Below are positions 15,423-23,521 of a stretch of 37,050 nt of DNA, piece after piece; the first letter of the stretch is position 1; each line of letters begins with the position of its first letter. Both the position numbers and the translations under genes were made by a program. The notes below the pieces were generated by a model. The model did no database searches. It worked only from the letters and a program-made list of their open reading frames with translations, and was not told the DNA's origin. The stretch is from Planctomycetota bacterium (GTDB taxonomy: Bacteria > Planctomycetota > UBA8742 > UBA2392). The stretch spans positions 1 through 37,050 of the forward strand of contig JADLAK010000092.1 in the NCBI GenBank assembly GCA_020848275.1, written 5' to 3'.

Positions 15423-18292
15423 CTGTGTTTGCGCCGACGGACCACCACCAGCCCCAGCAGCGCCAGAGGCGCAATCAACCACGGCGCGCTGCCGCTGGCC
15501 GCCGCACAGGTCGCGGTGTGGTCGAAATCCTTGATCTCACTGCCCGCGTTGTAGCTGAACTCCATCGGCAGCGTCTTTTCGGCCAGGCCGCCGGTGCGCA
15601 GCTTCACCTCGAGCTTGGCGCCGATGCCCGGCGGCACGTACAGGCCCGTGATCTCGCGCCCGTCGACGGTCACCACCGCATGGCCGGGGCACTCGACGCC
15701 GTCGATGTACAGCTTGACCGGCAGCGCAAAGCCGGTGCCCGTGACCGTGATCGACGCGCCGCCATCGACCGAAGCGAGTTGCGGCGTCAGGCCTGTGACT
15801 GAGAACTGCACCACGCGCAGCGTGCTGCTCACGGCCGCGATGCTGCCCGCCAGCACGATCACGGCATTGCCCGCGTTGACGTCGGCGACCTGTTCAATGG
15901 CAAACTGGAAAGTGTCGGCGATGCTGCCGCCCGCCGACGCCAGCACCACGATCCGCACCCAGAGGTCGCGCGTCTGGCCGTTTTCGAGGTCCACGGGCGT
16001 CAAGAACGGGCAGGGCGTTACAGGGTTGGCGCCGCCGCCGACAAATAGCTGCGTATCCAGCGTGGCATCGAAGCTGCCGCTGCCGTCATCGAGCCACACC
16101 TGCACGCCGTCAATGCCGCGCAGGTCCGTAGTCGGGTCGCCCTTGCCGCGATGGGTGAGCTGGATGCCGTTGACGCTCGCGGGCGCATCGCCCGCGGTGA
16201 AACGGAACTTCGCAACCACGTGGGAGAACTCGACGCCGGTTTCCACCGAGGTGTCCCCGGGCGACCCCGAGGCAATCGCCACTGTGATCGTCGCCAGGTC
16301 GACGACAGGCCCCGCGCTGGTTTCGCTTGGCCTGAACTCGCCATCGGCGGGAGGCACGCCGTTGACGCCTTCAAGCGCCGCGTTGAAGCTGTCGCCCGAG
16401 GCCGCGGTGCCAAAGAACTGCGCCACCAGGAAAAATCGCCGGCTGGAACCCGCAATGAACAAAGTGTTGGCAAGCGGCGCGACATAGAGGCCGTCGTCGG
16501 CGGGAAACGCTGACACGGGCGTCCCGGTCGTGGCGACAACGTCCTGCGGCAGGCCCTCGTAAGCGCCCGTAAGGTTTATGTCTTCCATCAGGAACAGGTA
16601 CGAAAACGCGTCGCTGTCATCGCCGCTGCCGCCGGCGCGGAACTCGAGCTGGCCGACGTTCCAATCCGAACCAAAGGCCGTCACGGTCACATCCGCGATC
16701 ACGTGGCCCTTGCGGTTGGGGCCCAGCGAGTTGTTCGGGATCGACTCGGCCGAAAGCGGGCCGTTGAGCGAGGCGATCAGGTTGTGGTTGCGGCAGATCA
16801 GGCCGGGCGTCGGGCCGCCCTGGGGCGAAGGCGCGCCCTTGAAATCGATGCCCACGGTGCGCTCCATGGCGCCGATCAAACGGGTCTTGAAGGTTGCGCC
16901 GTGGGGCACGTCGTAGTCGAGCGAGACAACGACGAAATAACGCCAGGTGTCGCCGTTGACGAAGTAGGGCTCGCTGCGCGGGAAGTCGAAGCGGATGAAG
17001 CCGTTGTCCTGCAAAAACGCATCGGATCCCAACAGCACATCGAGCGCCGGGTTGTAAACGCCGTCATGGTCGCCGTCGCGATAGAGTTTGAACGAGACGA
17101 CATCGTTGACGTCATCGACCGACCCATAGGCTTCAAAGGTCATGTCCATGACCTGCCGGCTGGGCCCCTGGCGCAGGTAAACCGTGAACTCCTGCACGAC
17201 ATATTCAACCTGGCGCGCCGCGGCCTCGGGCACGAGTACGCTGTAGTCGGTCACATCAAAGGGCTGGTGCGTGACCTTCAATCCTTCCATCTCGATGGTC
17301 GGCGCGCCGTCGCTTCCCGTGCCGGGGTCGGTGTCCATCGCCGAGACCTTGAGCTTCAGTTCGGCGTCCAGCGGCGCGCTGCCCGAAAGCTTGGCCAGCA
17401 GCAGGTATTTGCGCACCGCCAGCGCCGGGAAAGTCTGTTCGGCCTCCTGGAAGGCGAATACAAGCTCGCCGTCGTCGTCCGGGAAAGCCGTTGCGGCAGT
17501 GCCGATCAGCGTGTCGGCGCCGGGCTCATAGACGCCGTTGGAATTCACGTCGCGCACGACGGCCAGGTAGTTGTAGTTGACCGAGTCGTCGCCGCTGCCC
17601 GACGCCTCAATCGTCACACTGGCGATCTTCGCGGGTTGGGGCAAGCCGATGCTGCGGATGGTGAACTTGCCCGCGACGATGCCGTTGTCGCCCGGGCCTT
17701 GCTCGGTTGGGTAGACAACCTGCTGCGTGCCCGCCTCGGCCGAAACTTCCAGTGCAGGGACAAGTTCGTAACCGATGTCGGTGATGCCTTCGATGACGTA
17801 GCCGCCCATGTCCTGCATCGGGAACGTGTTGGCGTCACCGGCGCCGCGCAGGGTGCGCACGTGTTCAATGTTGCCCGTGGGCTTCATGTAGGAGTAGGAA
17901 TTGATGTCGTTGTTAAGGAAGTAGTTGTAGGTGCCGGTAAACTGCACCACGACATACTTGCGGTCCTTCTTGAGCATGACCGGCTTGGTAAGTGTCGCCC
18001 AGCGCCACTGGAAGGCGCCGACGGCGGGCGTCGTCGCCTGCGCCACCACCTTGCGCTCGACGCTGTCAAACAGCGTGATGACGCGCGGGTTGCCGTCGTA
18101 TGTGCAACAGCCAAGCTGCTTGACGCGCACGCCCAGCGAATTGACCTTGAATTCCCAGCCCGCGTTGGTGTTGGGGATGCCGAAGATGTTGCCCACGGGC
18201 GCGGTGGTCTGGTTCAGAGGCCGGATGACCTGCGCGCCAAGTTGAGCGCCGAATAATGCCCAAACAACCAGGGTCAGGAGCAAACGTGCCAT
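15410..18292 (-). CDS. Large secreted protein: four Ca-loop repeats, IPT/TIG-like domain, Cys C-terminal sorting signal
   Basis: A 960-residue exported protein. It has a signal peptide (MARLLLTLVVWALFGAQLGA), then a beta-rich domain (about 25-180) resembling DUF4082-type modules. Four repeat units follow, whose acidic loops recur at residues 248 (DVNSNGVYE), 406 (DGDHDGVYN), 571 (DINLTGAYE) and 735 (DDGSGSFD), spaced 158-165 residues. The loops resemble D-x-[DN]-x-[DN]-G calcium sites. An IPT/TIG-like Ig domain follows (about 832-915). The tail is FDHTATC (Cys929), Ser/Gly/Ala, a hydrophobic helix and RRRK, which is a tripartite C-terminal sorting signal. The TAGGAGA ribosome site is five bases before ATG 18292. 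It is a tandem paralogue of the next gene. The function is unknown; a processed surface or cell-envelope protein is inferred. Confidence 0.8.
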   Translation of the reverse strand: MARLLLTLVVWALFGAQLGAQVIRPLNQTTAPVGNIFGIPNTNAGWEFKVNSLGVRVKQLGCCTYDGNPRVITLFDSVERKVVAQATTPAVGAFQWRWATLTKPVMLKKDRKYVVVQFTGTYNYFLNNDINSYSYMKPTGNIEHVRTLRGAGDANTFPMQDMGGYVIEGITDIGYELVPALEVSAEAGTQQVVYPTEQGPGDNGIVAGKFTIRSIGLPQPAKIASVTIEASGSGDDSVNYNYLAVVRDVNSNGVYEPGADTLIGTAATAFPDDDGELVFAFQEAEQTFPALAVRKYLLLAKLSGSAPLDAELKLKVSAMDTDPGTGSDGAPTIEMEGLKVTHQPFDVTDYSVLVPEAAARQVEYVVQEFTVYLRQGPSRQVMDMTFEAYGSVDDVNDVVSFKLYRDGDHDGVYNPALDVLLGSDAFLQDNGFIRFDFPRSEPYFVNGDTWRYFVVVSLDYDVPHGATFKTRLIGAMERTVGIDFKGAPSPQGGPTPGLICRNHNLIASLNGPLSAESIPNNSLGPNRKGHVIADVTVTAFGSDWNVGQLEFRAGGSGDDSDAFSYLFLMEDINLTGAYEGLPQDVVATTGTPVSAFPADDGLYVAPLANTLFIAGSSRRFFLVAQFFGTAASGDSFNAALEGVNGVPPADGEFRPSETSAGPVVDLATITVAIASGSPGDTSVETGVEFSHVVAKFRFTAGDAPASVNGIQLTHRGKGDPTTDLRGIDGVQVWLDDGSGSFDATLDTQLFVGGGANPVTPCPFLTPVDLENGQTRDLWVRIVVLASAGGSIADTFQFAIEQVADVNAGNAVIVLAGSIAAVSSTLRVVQFSVTGLTPQLASVDGGASITVTGTGFALPVKLYIDGVECPGHAVVTVDGREITGLYVPPGIGAKLEVKLRTGGLAEKTLPMEFSYNAGSEIKDFDHTATCAAASGSAPWLIAPLALLGLVVVRRRKHSPAR

Positions 18293-18381
18293 TGCGTCTC
18301 CTACGGACTCGTATTCAAGAAGAAGTCGTCTCGAAACTCGCTGGTCCCAACTCGATGCTTAAGCGGCAATCATGCTCGACG

Positions 18382-18500
18382 TCATAAGTATCCCATTGAT
18401 TCAGCTTTTTGAAGCCATTTCGGCTTATTTGGTGACTCGACCTTCATAATTCCGAAACCCTCGGCAACACCTTCAATGCCGAGCTGCCCCGGAACGCTGC
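18382..18500 (-). pseudogene. Possible C-terminal gene remnant (weak)
   Basis: In the gap between the two secreted paralogues, one minus-strand frame ends plausibly with GIMKVESPNKPKWLQ, then KAESMGYL and TGA at 18384-18382. The stretch is less GC-rich than its surroundings and reads more like protein than chance. It has no start, because its upstream part is the terminator of the 18564 gene. It may simply be leader DNA for the 15410 gene. Apart from this and the terminator, the 18293-18563 interval shows nothing else. Confidence 0.15.
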
Positions 18501-18506
18501 CTCCCC

Positions 18507-18539
18507 AATAAAAAACAAGCCGCCCCCGTGAGGGGGCGG
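18507..18539 (-). terminator. Rho-independent terminator of the 18564 gene
   Basis: On the minus strand CCGCCCCC-TCAC-GGGGGCGG (a perfect 8-bp stem, 18539-18520) is followed by CTTGTTTTTTATT. It lies 25 bases past the stop codon. It separates the two secreted paralogues into independent transcripts. Confidence 0.88.
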
Positions 18540-18563
18540 TTGCCTGTGCTTGAACCTCGCGTC

Positions 18564-21500
18564 TTAGCTCTTGCGGGCAGTCCTGCGGCGGCGAACGGCA
18601 ACCGCCAGCAGCACCGCGGGCAGAACCAGCCACGCCGCACCGCTGCTTTGGGCAGCCGAGCAAGTGCTGGTGTGGTCAAAGCTGTTGATCTGCGTGCCAC
18701 CGGCGTAGCTGAAGGTCTGGCTGAGAGTCTTTTCAGACAGGCCGCCTGTCTTCAGCTTGATCATCAGGTCCTTACCCGTGCCTGGCGGAACGATCAGGCC
18801 GGTGATCTGGCGACCATCCGGAGACACCACCGCACTGCCGGGGCAGCTCACGCCGCCAATAGTCAGCGTAACCGGCATCGAGAAGCCGCTGCCGAGGATG
18901 TAGATACTCTGGCCGCCCTCCTGATAAGCGAGGCGAGGCTCAAAGCTCTCGACCGCGAAGACCACCACGCTCAAGGTTCCGCTGACCGGTGCCTCTGCGG
19001 CGAACTGCACCACAGCGGACCCGGCAGACACATCCAGCGGTGAATCCAGCGCGACCTGGAAGGTGTCAGGCACGCTTCCACCTGCCGCCGCAAGGACGTT
19101 CAGGCGAATCCAGAGGTCGCGACTTGCGCCGTTGGGGATAATCATGGGCGACACGAAGTTGCAGACGGTAACGGTCGCTCCGCCGGTCCCTGCGAACTTC
19201 AGGATATCCAGCAGCGGGTCGAAGATGCCGTTGCCGTCATCCTGCCACACTTCAACGCCGATGTTCTGGGCCAGGTCGCCGGCGAAGTCGGCGGTGCCGT
19301 GAGCCGCCAGGTTGATGGCGTCCACACTTGCTGGGGCGCCCGAGCAGGTGAACCGGAACTTGGCGATCAAGTGGGCAAAGTCGTCACCCTGTTCACGCGA
19401 AGTGCTGGCCGGCGACCCGGAACCCAGGCCCACGGTAACGAGCGGGACGTCAATGATCAGCGCAGGCGGCGGGGCCGGCGGCAACAGGGGCGTGCTGCCC
19501 ATGAAGGTGCCCTGGTTGGGCGGCGGGGCGCTGGCGGCGTTGATGCTGACCAACTGTGCCGAGAAGGTATCTCCCGGCGAAGCGGTGCCGATCAGCTTCA
19601 CCACCAGGAAGAACTTGCGTGTAACGCCTGGTGGGAAGTTCTGGCCGTAGATGCCTCCTCCACTCAGGGTGGCAGTGAACGTCCCGTCGTCACTTGGAAA
19701 TGCTGTTGGGGCGGTAGGCGACGCGACCAGATCCTGCGGCTGGCCGTCATAGATGCCATTGGGGGTGCCGGCGTTGTAGTCCTCCATCAAAACCAGCGAG
19801 TTGTAGTCGAACTGGTCATCGCCGGTGCCCGAGGCCGAGAAAGTCAGGCTGATGACGGTCCACGGCACGCCGTAGGCGGCAACGTCAACCTCAAGGAGCA
19901 CCAAGCCGCGGTTGAGCGGACCCTGCGCATTGTTGGCAACCGTCTGGGTGGCGGGGCCAATGTAAATGGCGTTAAGGTTCTGGTTCAGCACCGTCACGCC
20001 GGTGTTGGGGCCAAGGAACGGGCAGGGGTTGGGATTAATGTCCAGGGACACGCTGCTCTCGGTGCAGCCGGTCAGTTGCGCCTGGAAGGTCAACCCGTCG
20101 TCGAGCGTTCGGGTGAAGGTGTAGACAAGGAAGTAGCGGCGCGATTCGCCGGCGGTGAAGGTTTGCTGGTCCACCGGCGATGACGGGAAATCGAACGTCA
20201 GCAACCCGTCGTCCACTGGAAAGCTCGCTTCGGCCTCGATCAAATCGTCATTGGCGACGTCGAAGGTGGTCGAGCCATCCGTGTCACGGTAGAGTTCCAC
20301 CGCCGTGACGTCTGTGACGTCATTGCCGGTACCGAAAGCCATGACGTTCAGGGCCGTCAGGGTGCGCACGGCGCCCTGCGTGTAATCAATGGTGAAATCG
20401 AACACGACGTGCCGCTGGCCGTCCGAATAAACATCCGGCGGGGTGCCCGGACTATGGTCGATGATAAAGAACGGCGTATAGGTGACGCGGAAACCGGCCA
20501 TGGAAAGCGTCGGTACTCCGGCTTTCGCTGTCGAGGGACCCACGCCGATGTCGCTAATCGAAAAGGTGTACACCTCGTTGTATTGCGCTGTTCCCGCGAG
20601 TTTCACCACTAGCAAATATGTTCGGTTGTCATCTGCGGCAAAAATCTGCTGCCCCGCCGGCACGGTAAAGACCTTTGACTCCGCCGGGTCTGTTAAACCC
20701 GGTTGTGTGTCTATCAGCGTGTCCAGGGCCGCATCGAACAGGTTGTCGCCGTCGTCGCGGTAAATCTGGAAGCTGTTGTAGGCGGTGATGTGGTCGCCGG
20801 TACCGCCGCCCTGCACTGTGATAGTGTTCAGCGTCGCCGTCTGGCCGAGCACATTGTTATTTCTGATCGAGAACCGCCCCACCATCGTGCCGTCGCCGTT
20901 GAAACCCTGCTCCGCCGGGTAAAGGTTCAGTTGCGAGCCCAGCGTGACTGACGCCGTCAGCGTCGCACCCTTGATGTAGCCGATGTCGACATAAGCCCAG
21001 TTCTGGGACGCATTCCAGGTGTTTACCGACGGCATTACGCCGGTCGTGGTCACGCTGTCGCAGTATACGCTGCGCTGGAACGCAATTTCGCCAGTGGGAA
21101 ACATACCCGGCGGATTGTTGCCGTTGGCGTAATAATAGTAGGAGTAGTAGGGGTTGGGCACCGACGACGTTGCAAATGAGACAACGCAGTATTTCTTGTT
21201 TTTGGTCAGCGGGATCGGCGCGGCCAAGTTCGCAAATACCCACACCCCATTTTGGGTGATGGTGGGTGTCACTGACCCCAGAAAGATGCCGCCGCCAGCC
21301 GCCGGCACCTCAAACAACTGCAGCACACGATTGCCGTACCATCCGTTGGGGTCATAGAACATGATGCCAAGCTTGGTGACCTGGACACCGTCCACGTTCA
21401 CCTGAAACTCATAACCCGCCATGCGCTGGTTGTAGTATCCCGAAGTGCTGTAATACGAAGTTGTTTGGCCGCAAGGGTAGTAGACAGTCTGGGCGTTCAA

Positions 21501-21569
21501 GTTTGACCCAACGCCAAAGATGGCGACGATCATCGTCAAGGCCAGCGAGGCGAGCAGGAATCGGGACAT
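18564..21569 (-). CDS. Large secreted protein: four Ca-loop repeats, IPT/TIG-like domain, Cys C-terminal sorting signal (paralogue)
   Basis: A 1001-residue paralogue of the 15410 protein. It starts MSRFLLASLALTMIVAIFGV (signal peptide). The open frame extends upstream to 21683, but AAGGGAG sits about nine bases before ATG 21569. A Tyr/Asn-rich beta domain (about 28-200) contains the DUF4082-like phrases VTKLGIMFYDPNG and LTKNKKYCVVSFA. Acidic loops recur at residues 272 (DDGDNLFD), 429 (DTDGSTTFD), 596 (EDYNAGTPNGIYD) and 777 (DDGNGIFD), spaced 157-180 residues. An IPT/TIG-like domain covers about 873-957. The tail is FDHTSTC (Cys970), Ser/Gly/Ala, hydrophobic helix, RRRR. Cys970 is exactly 32 residues from the end, as is Cys929 in the paralogue. 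It is probably exported, anchored or released at the surface. Confidence 0.82.
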   Translation of the reverse strand: MSRFLLASLALTMIVAIFGVGSNLNAQTVYYPCGQTTSYYSTSGYYNQRMAGYEFQVNVDGVQVTKLGIMFYDPNGWYGNRVLQLFEVPAAGGGIFLGSVTPTITQNGVWVFANLAAPIPLTKNKKYCVVSFATSSVPNPYYSYYYYANGNNPPGMFPTGEIAFQRSVYCDSVTTTGVMPSVNTWNASQNWAYVDIGYIKGATLTASVTLGSQLNLYPAEQGFNGDGTMVGRFSIRNNNVLGQTATLNTITVQGGGTGDHITAYNSFQIYRDDGDNLFDAALDTLIDTQPGLTDPAESKVFTVPAGQQIFAADDNRTYLLVVKLAGTAQYNEVYTFSISDIGVGPSTAKAGVPTLSMAGFRVTYTPFFIIDHSPGTPPDVYSDGQRHVVFDFTIDYTQGAVRTLTALNVMAFGTGNDVTDVTAVELYRDTDGSTTFDVANDDLIEAEASFPVDDGLLTFDFPSSPVDQQTFTAGESRRYFLVYTFTRTLDDGLTFQAQLTGCTESSVSLDINPNPCPFLGPNTGVTVLNQNLNAIYIGPATQTVANNAQGPLNRGLVLLEVDVAAYGVPWTVISLTFSASGTGDDQFDYNSLVLMEDYNAGTPNGIYDGQPQDLVASPTAPTAFPSDDGTFTATLSGGGIYGQNFPPGVTRKFFLVVKLIGTASPGDTFSAQLVSINAASAPPPNQGTFMGSTPLLPPAPPPALIIDVPLVTVGLGSGSPASTSREQGDDFAHLIAKFRFTCSGAPASVDAINLAAHGTADFAGDLAQNIGVEVWQDDGNGIFDPLLDILKFAGTGGATVTVCNFVSPMIIPNGASRDLWIRLNVLAAAGGSVPDTFQVALDSPLDVSAGSAVVQFAAEAPVSGTLSVVVFAVESFEPRLAYQEGGQSIYILGSGFSMPVTLTIGGVSCPGSAVVSPDGRQITGLIVPPGTGKDLMIKLKTGGLSEKTLSQTFSYAGGTQINSFDHTSTCSAAQSSGAAWLVLPAVLLAVAVRRRRTARKS

Positions 21570-21729
21570 GGGGTAGACTCCCTTGGAAATTGAAAAAGAA
21601 ACCTCGTGCCGCGGAACCCCCAAGTTCCATAGGGCACGTAATGGTTTTAGTTGCACGCCGAGAACTGCAAACCAGTGTTCCACGTGGGGCGTATGGGCGC
21701 AAGCGGATTGTAAGAATTTCTATAACAAT

Positions 21730-21753
21730 GACTACCTCCTCTCGGTGGTAGTC
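21730..21753 (-). terminator. Candidate hairpin terminator downstream of gmhB
   Basis: On the minus strand GACTACC-10 nt-GGTAGTC forms a 7-bp stem followed by ATTGTTATAG. It begins 11 bases past the gmhB stop. The T-run is short, so termination is plausible but weak. The rest of the 21570-21764 gap should hold the promoter of the 18564 gene; I see no clear -35/-10. Confidence 0.45.
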
Positions 21754-21764
21754 AGCCGCAAGTC

Positions 21765-22340
21765 CTACGCCCCAAAACCACTTGCCAACCCTAGCGCACG
21801 CTCTACCGCCTCAAACAGGCTGCCCGCCCGGTAGTCGGCTCGCCCCATGCTATAATCGCTTGGCAGCTCAAAGGTTATGATCCTTTCGTGCGCGGACTTT
21901 GCGGCCTCGTGGTCGATGTCCGCATCGCCCACCATGAAACTCCGGCTTAAATCGATGGCGAACTCCGCCGCGGCCTGCTTCAACATCCCTCCTCCCGGCT
22001 TGCGGCAGTCGCACTCTCGCCGGTAGGGCGCTTTGCCCTCAAGCGGATGGTGCGGGCAATAGTAGAAGGCATCGAGTTTGCCGCCCGCCGCACGCGCCAC
22101 TTGCAACGCGACTTCGGCGTTCACGCGTCGAACTTGGTCTTCGGTGACAAGCCCGCGAGCAACCGCGCTCTGGTTCGTCACCACAATCGCCAGAAGGCCC
22201 ATCTCGTTGATGCGCCGAATCGCCTTGGCCGCGTCGGGCAGCAGTTCGATCTTCGCGGGATCGCCGCAGTAACCCACCTGCTTGTTGATGGTGCCGTCGC
22301 GGTCGAGGAAAAACGCGCGCCGGCGTCGGGTCTCGTGCAT
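21765..22340 (-). CDS. gmhB: D-glycero-D-manno-heptose-1,7-bisphosphate 7-phosphatase
   Basis: A 191-residue HAD-superfamily phosphatase of the GmhB group, which removes the 7-phosphate in ADP- or GDP-heptose synthesis for LPS core or surface glycans. Motif I is FLDRDGTIN with Asp13 (nucleophile) and Asp15. Motif II is VVTNQS. The Lys of motif III lies in CRKPGGGM. Motif IV is MVGDADID. The structural zinc site is complete: Cys95 and His97 in YYCPHHP, and Cys110 and Cys112 in ECDCRKP, with the spacing of E. coli GmhB. The length matches the family (about 190). Its neighbours are an ABC-2 exporter and secreted proteins rather than the other heptose genes. The ATG lies 18 bases from a large inverted repeat and has only a weak ribosome site. 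Confidence 0.93.
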   Translation of the reverse strand: MHETRRRRAFFLDRDGTINKQVGYCGDPAKIELLPDAAKAIRRINEMGLLAIVVTNQSAVARGLVTEDQVRRVNAEVALQVARAAGGKLDAFYYCPHHPLEGKAPYRRECDCRKPGGGMLKQAAAEFAIDLSRSFMVGDADIDHEAAKSAHERIITFELPSDYSMGRADYRAGSLFEAVERALGLASGFGA

Positions 22341-22358
22341 GCTTCGATATTAGCTTTT

Positions 22359-22430
22359 GTAGGGACACGCGGCAGCGTGTCCGCCAGAGCCGGCAGCCGA
22401 ATTTGTGGACACGCTGCCGCGTGTCCCTAC
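22359..22430. repeat. Perfect 24-bp inverted repeat in a divergent promoter region
   Basis: Arm 22359-22382 (starting GTAGGGACACGCGGCA) is the exact reverse complement of arm 22407-22430, with a 24-nt spacer. Each arm also contains its own palindrome, GGACACGC-GGCA-GCGTGTCC. The element occupies 72 of the 99 bases between the gmhB and ABC-ATPase starts. It could form a long stem or two small hairpins in RNA, or act as a cruciform or protein-binding element in DNA. Confidence 0.85.
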
Positions 22431-22439
22431 GATGCGCCC

Positions 22440-23366
22440 ATGCCCGACCTCGCCGTGATCGCCAAAGGCTTGCGCAAAAAATTCGGCGATTTCGTGGCCG
22501 TCGATGGCATTGATTTCGAAATCGCGCGCGGCGAATGCTTCGGCTTCCTCGGCCCCAACGGCGCCGGCAAAACCACGACCATGCGCATGATCTACCGCGC
22601 ATCGCCCGTCAGCGGCGGCGAACTCACGGTGCTGGGCGAGGACGCCGCAAGCGGCAAGAAAGATCACGCCATCAAACGCGTCGTCGGCGTCGTGCCTCAG
22701 GAAAATAATCTCGACACGGAACTCTCAGTGCGTGAGAACCTCGAGATCATCTGCCGCTTCTACGACCTCAACCGCGCGCAATCACGCAAACGCGCCGATG
22801 AATTGCTCGACTTCGTCAACCTTGGCGAGCGCGCAAACGACAAAGTTGACACGCTTTCCGGAGGCATGAAACGCCGCGTGCTGGTGGCGCGCGGGCTTTG
22901 CGGCGACCCGCAACTGCTCGTGCTCGATGAACCGACGACGGGCCTTGACCCGCAGGCGCGCCATAACCTGTGGGACCGCCTGCACGCGCTCAAGCGCAAG
23001 AGTGCGACGCTGATCCTCACCACCCATTATATGGACGAGGCCGAACAGCTCTGCGACCGCCTCGTCATCATGGACAAGGGCAAGATCGTGGCGGCCGGCA
23101 AGCCGCGCGAGTTAATCGCGAAGGAGGTCACGCCGCACGTGGTCGAGGTCTGGCACAACGAACCGTTGCCGGAGTCGTCGAAGGAGTTGTTCGCGCTGGC
23201 CAAACGCGTCGAGCAGCTCTCGGACCGCGCGATGCTGTACGTCGACAACGCCGAGGAAGCGGTCGCCGCGGCAGCGCGGCTGCTGCCCAACCACGAAACG
23301 CGCGTGCGCCGCGCCACGCTGGAAGACGTCTTCTTGAAGATCACGGGACGTAAGTTAGCGGAGTAA
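22440..23366 (+). CDS. ABC-2 type exporter ATP-binding protein (NodI-like)
   Basis: A 308-residue cytoplasmic ATPase that powers the permease encoded by the next gene. It has Walker A GPNGAGKTT (about 38-46), Q-loop GVVPQENNLD, signature LSGGMKRR, Walker B LLVLDEPTTGLDP and H-loop TTHYMDEAEQ. A short C-terminal domain follows, as in the NodI/DrrA group (NodI is about 305 residues). The frame is open upstream to 22047, but homology starts at MPDLAVIAKGLRKKFG, so ATG 22440 is the start. It lies nine bases from the 24-bp inverted repeat and has no Shine-Dalgarno. The substrate is unknown; a lipid-linked glycan or small lipophilic molecule is typical for this family. Confidence 0.9.
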   Translation: MPDLAVIAKGLRKKFGDFVAVDGIDFEIARGECFGFLGPNGAGKTTTMRMIYRASPVSGGELTVLGEDAASGKKDHAIKRVVGVVPQENNLDTELSVRENLEIICRFYDLNRAQSRKRADELLDFVNLGERANDKVDTLSGGMKRRVLVARGLCGDPQLLVLDEPTTGLDPQARHNLWDRLHALKRKSATLILTTHYMDEAEQLCDRLVIMDKGKIVAAGKPRELIAKEVTPHVVEVWHNEPLPESSKELFALAKRVEQLSDRAMLYVDNAEEAVAAAARLLPNHETRVRRATLEDVFLKITGRKLAE

Positions 23367-23370
23367 ACGC

Positions 23371-23521
23371 AAAAGGCTTTCACCACGGAGAGCACGGAGG
23401 GCACAGAGAAACACTTTCTGGCTTCGCTTCGTTGTTGTTCTTTGCGCCTTCGCGTCTTTGCGTGAGATGTTTTTGCCGTTGCCGTTATCTGCGTTTATCC
23501 GTGTCCATCTGTGGTTAAAAA
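23371..23521 (+). repeat. Composite intergenic repeat, copy 2
   Basis: This gap between the ABC ATPase and permease genes is built of three blocks: TTCACCACGGAGA plus purine-rich repeats (23379-23408), TTTGCGCCTTCGCGTCTTTG (from 23441), and a block with GTTTATCCGTGTCCATCTG ending in a run of A directly before the ATG (23488-23521). Blocks one and two match 12640-12781 in the same order. From memory, similar text occurs between genes in many unrelated environmental bacteria. It has no ORF and no terminator. Confidence 0.55.

Noticed and set aside
16703..18256. 517-codon plus-strand open frame
   Set aside because: It is a mirror frame of the secreted 960-residue protein, with a composition biased to Val/Asp/Arg and no domain.
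22047..22439. N-terminal extension of the ABC ATPase frame
   Set aside because: It runs through the gmhB gene on the other strand and through the inverted repeat. Family similarity starts at the 22440 ATG.
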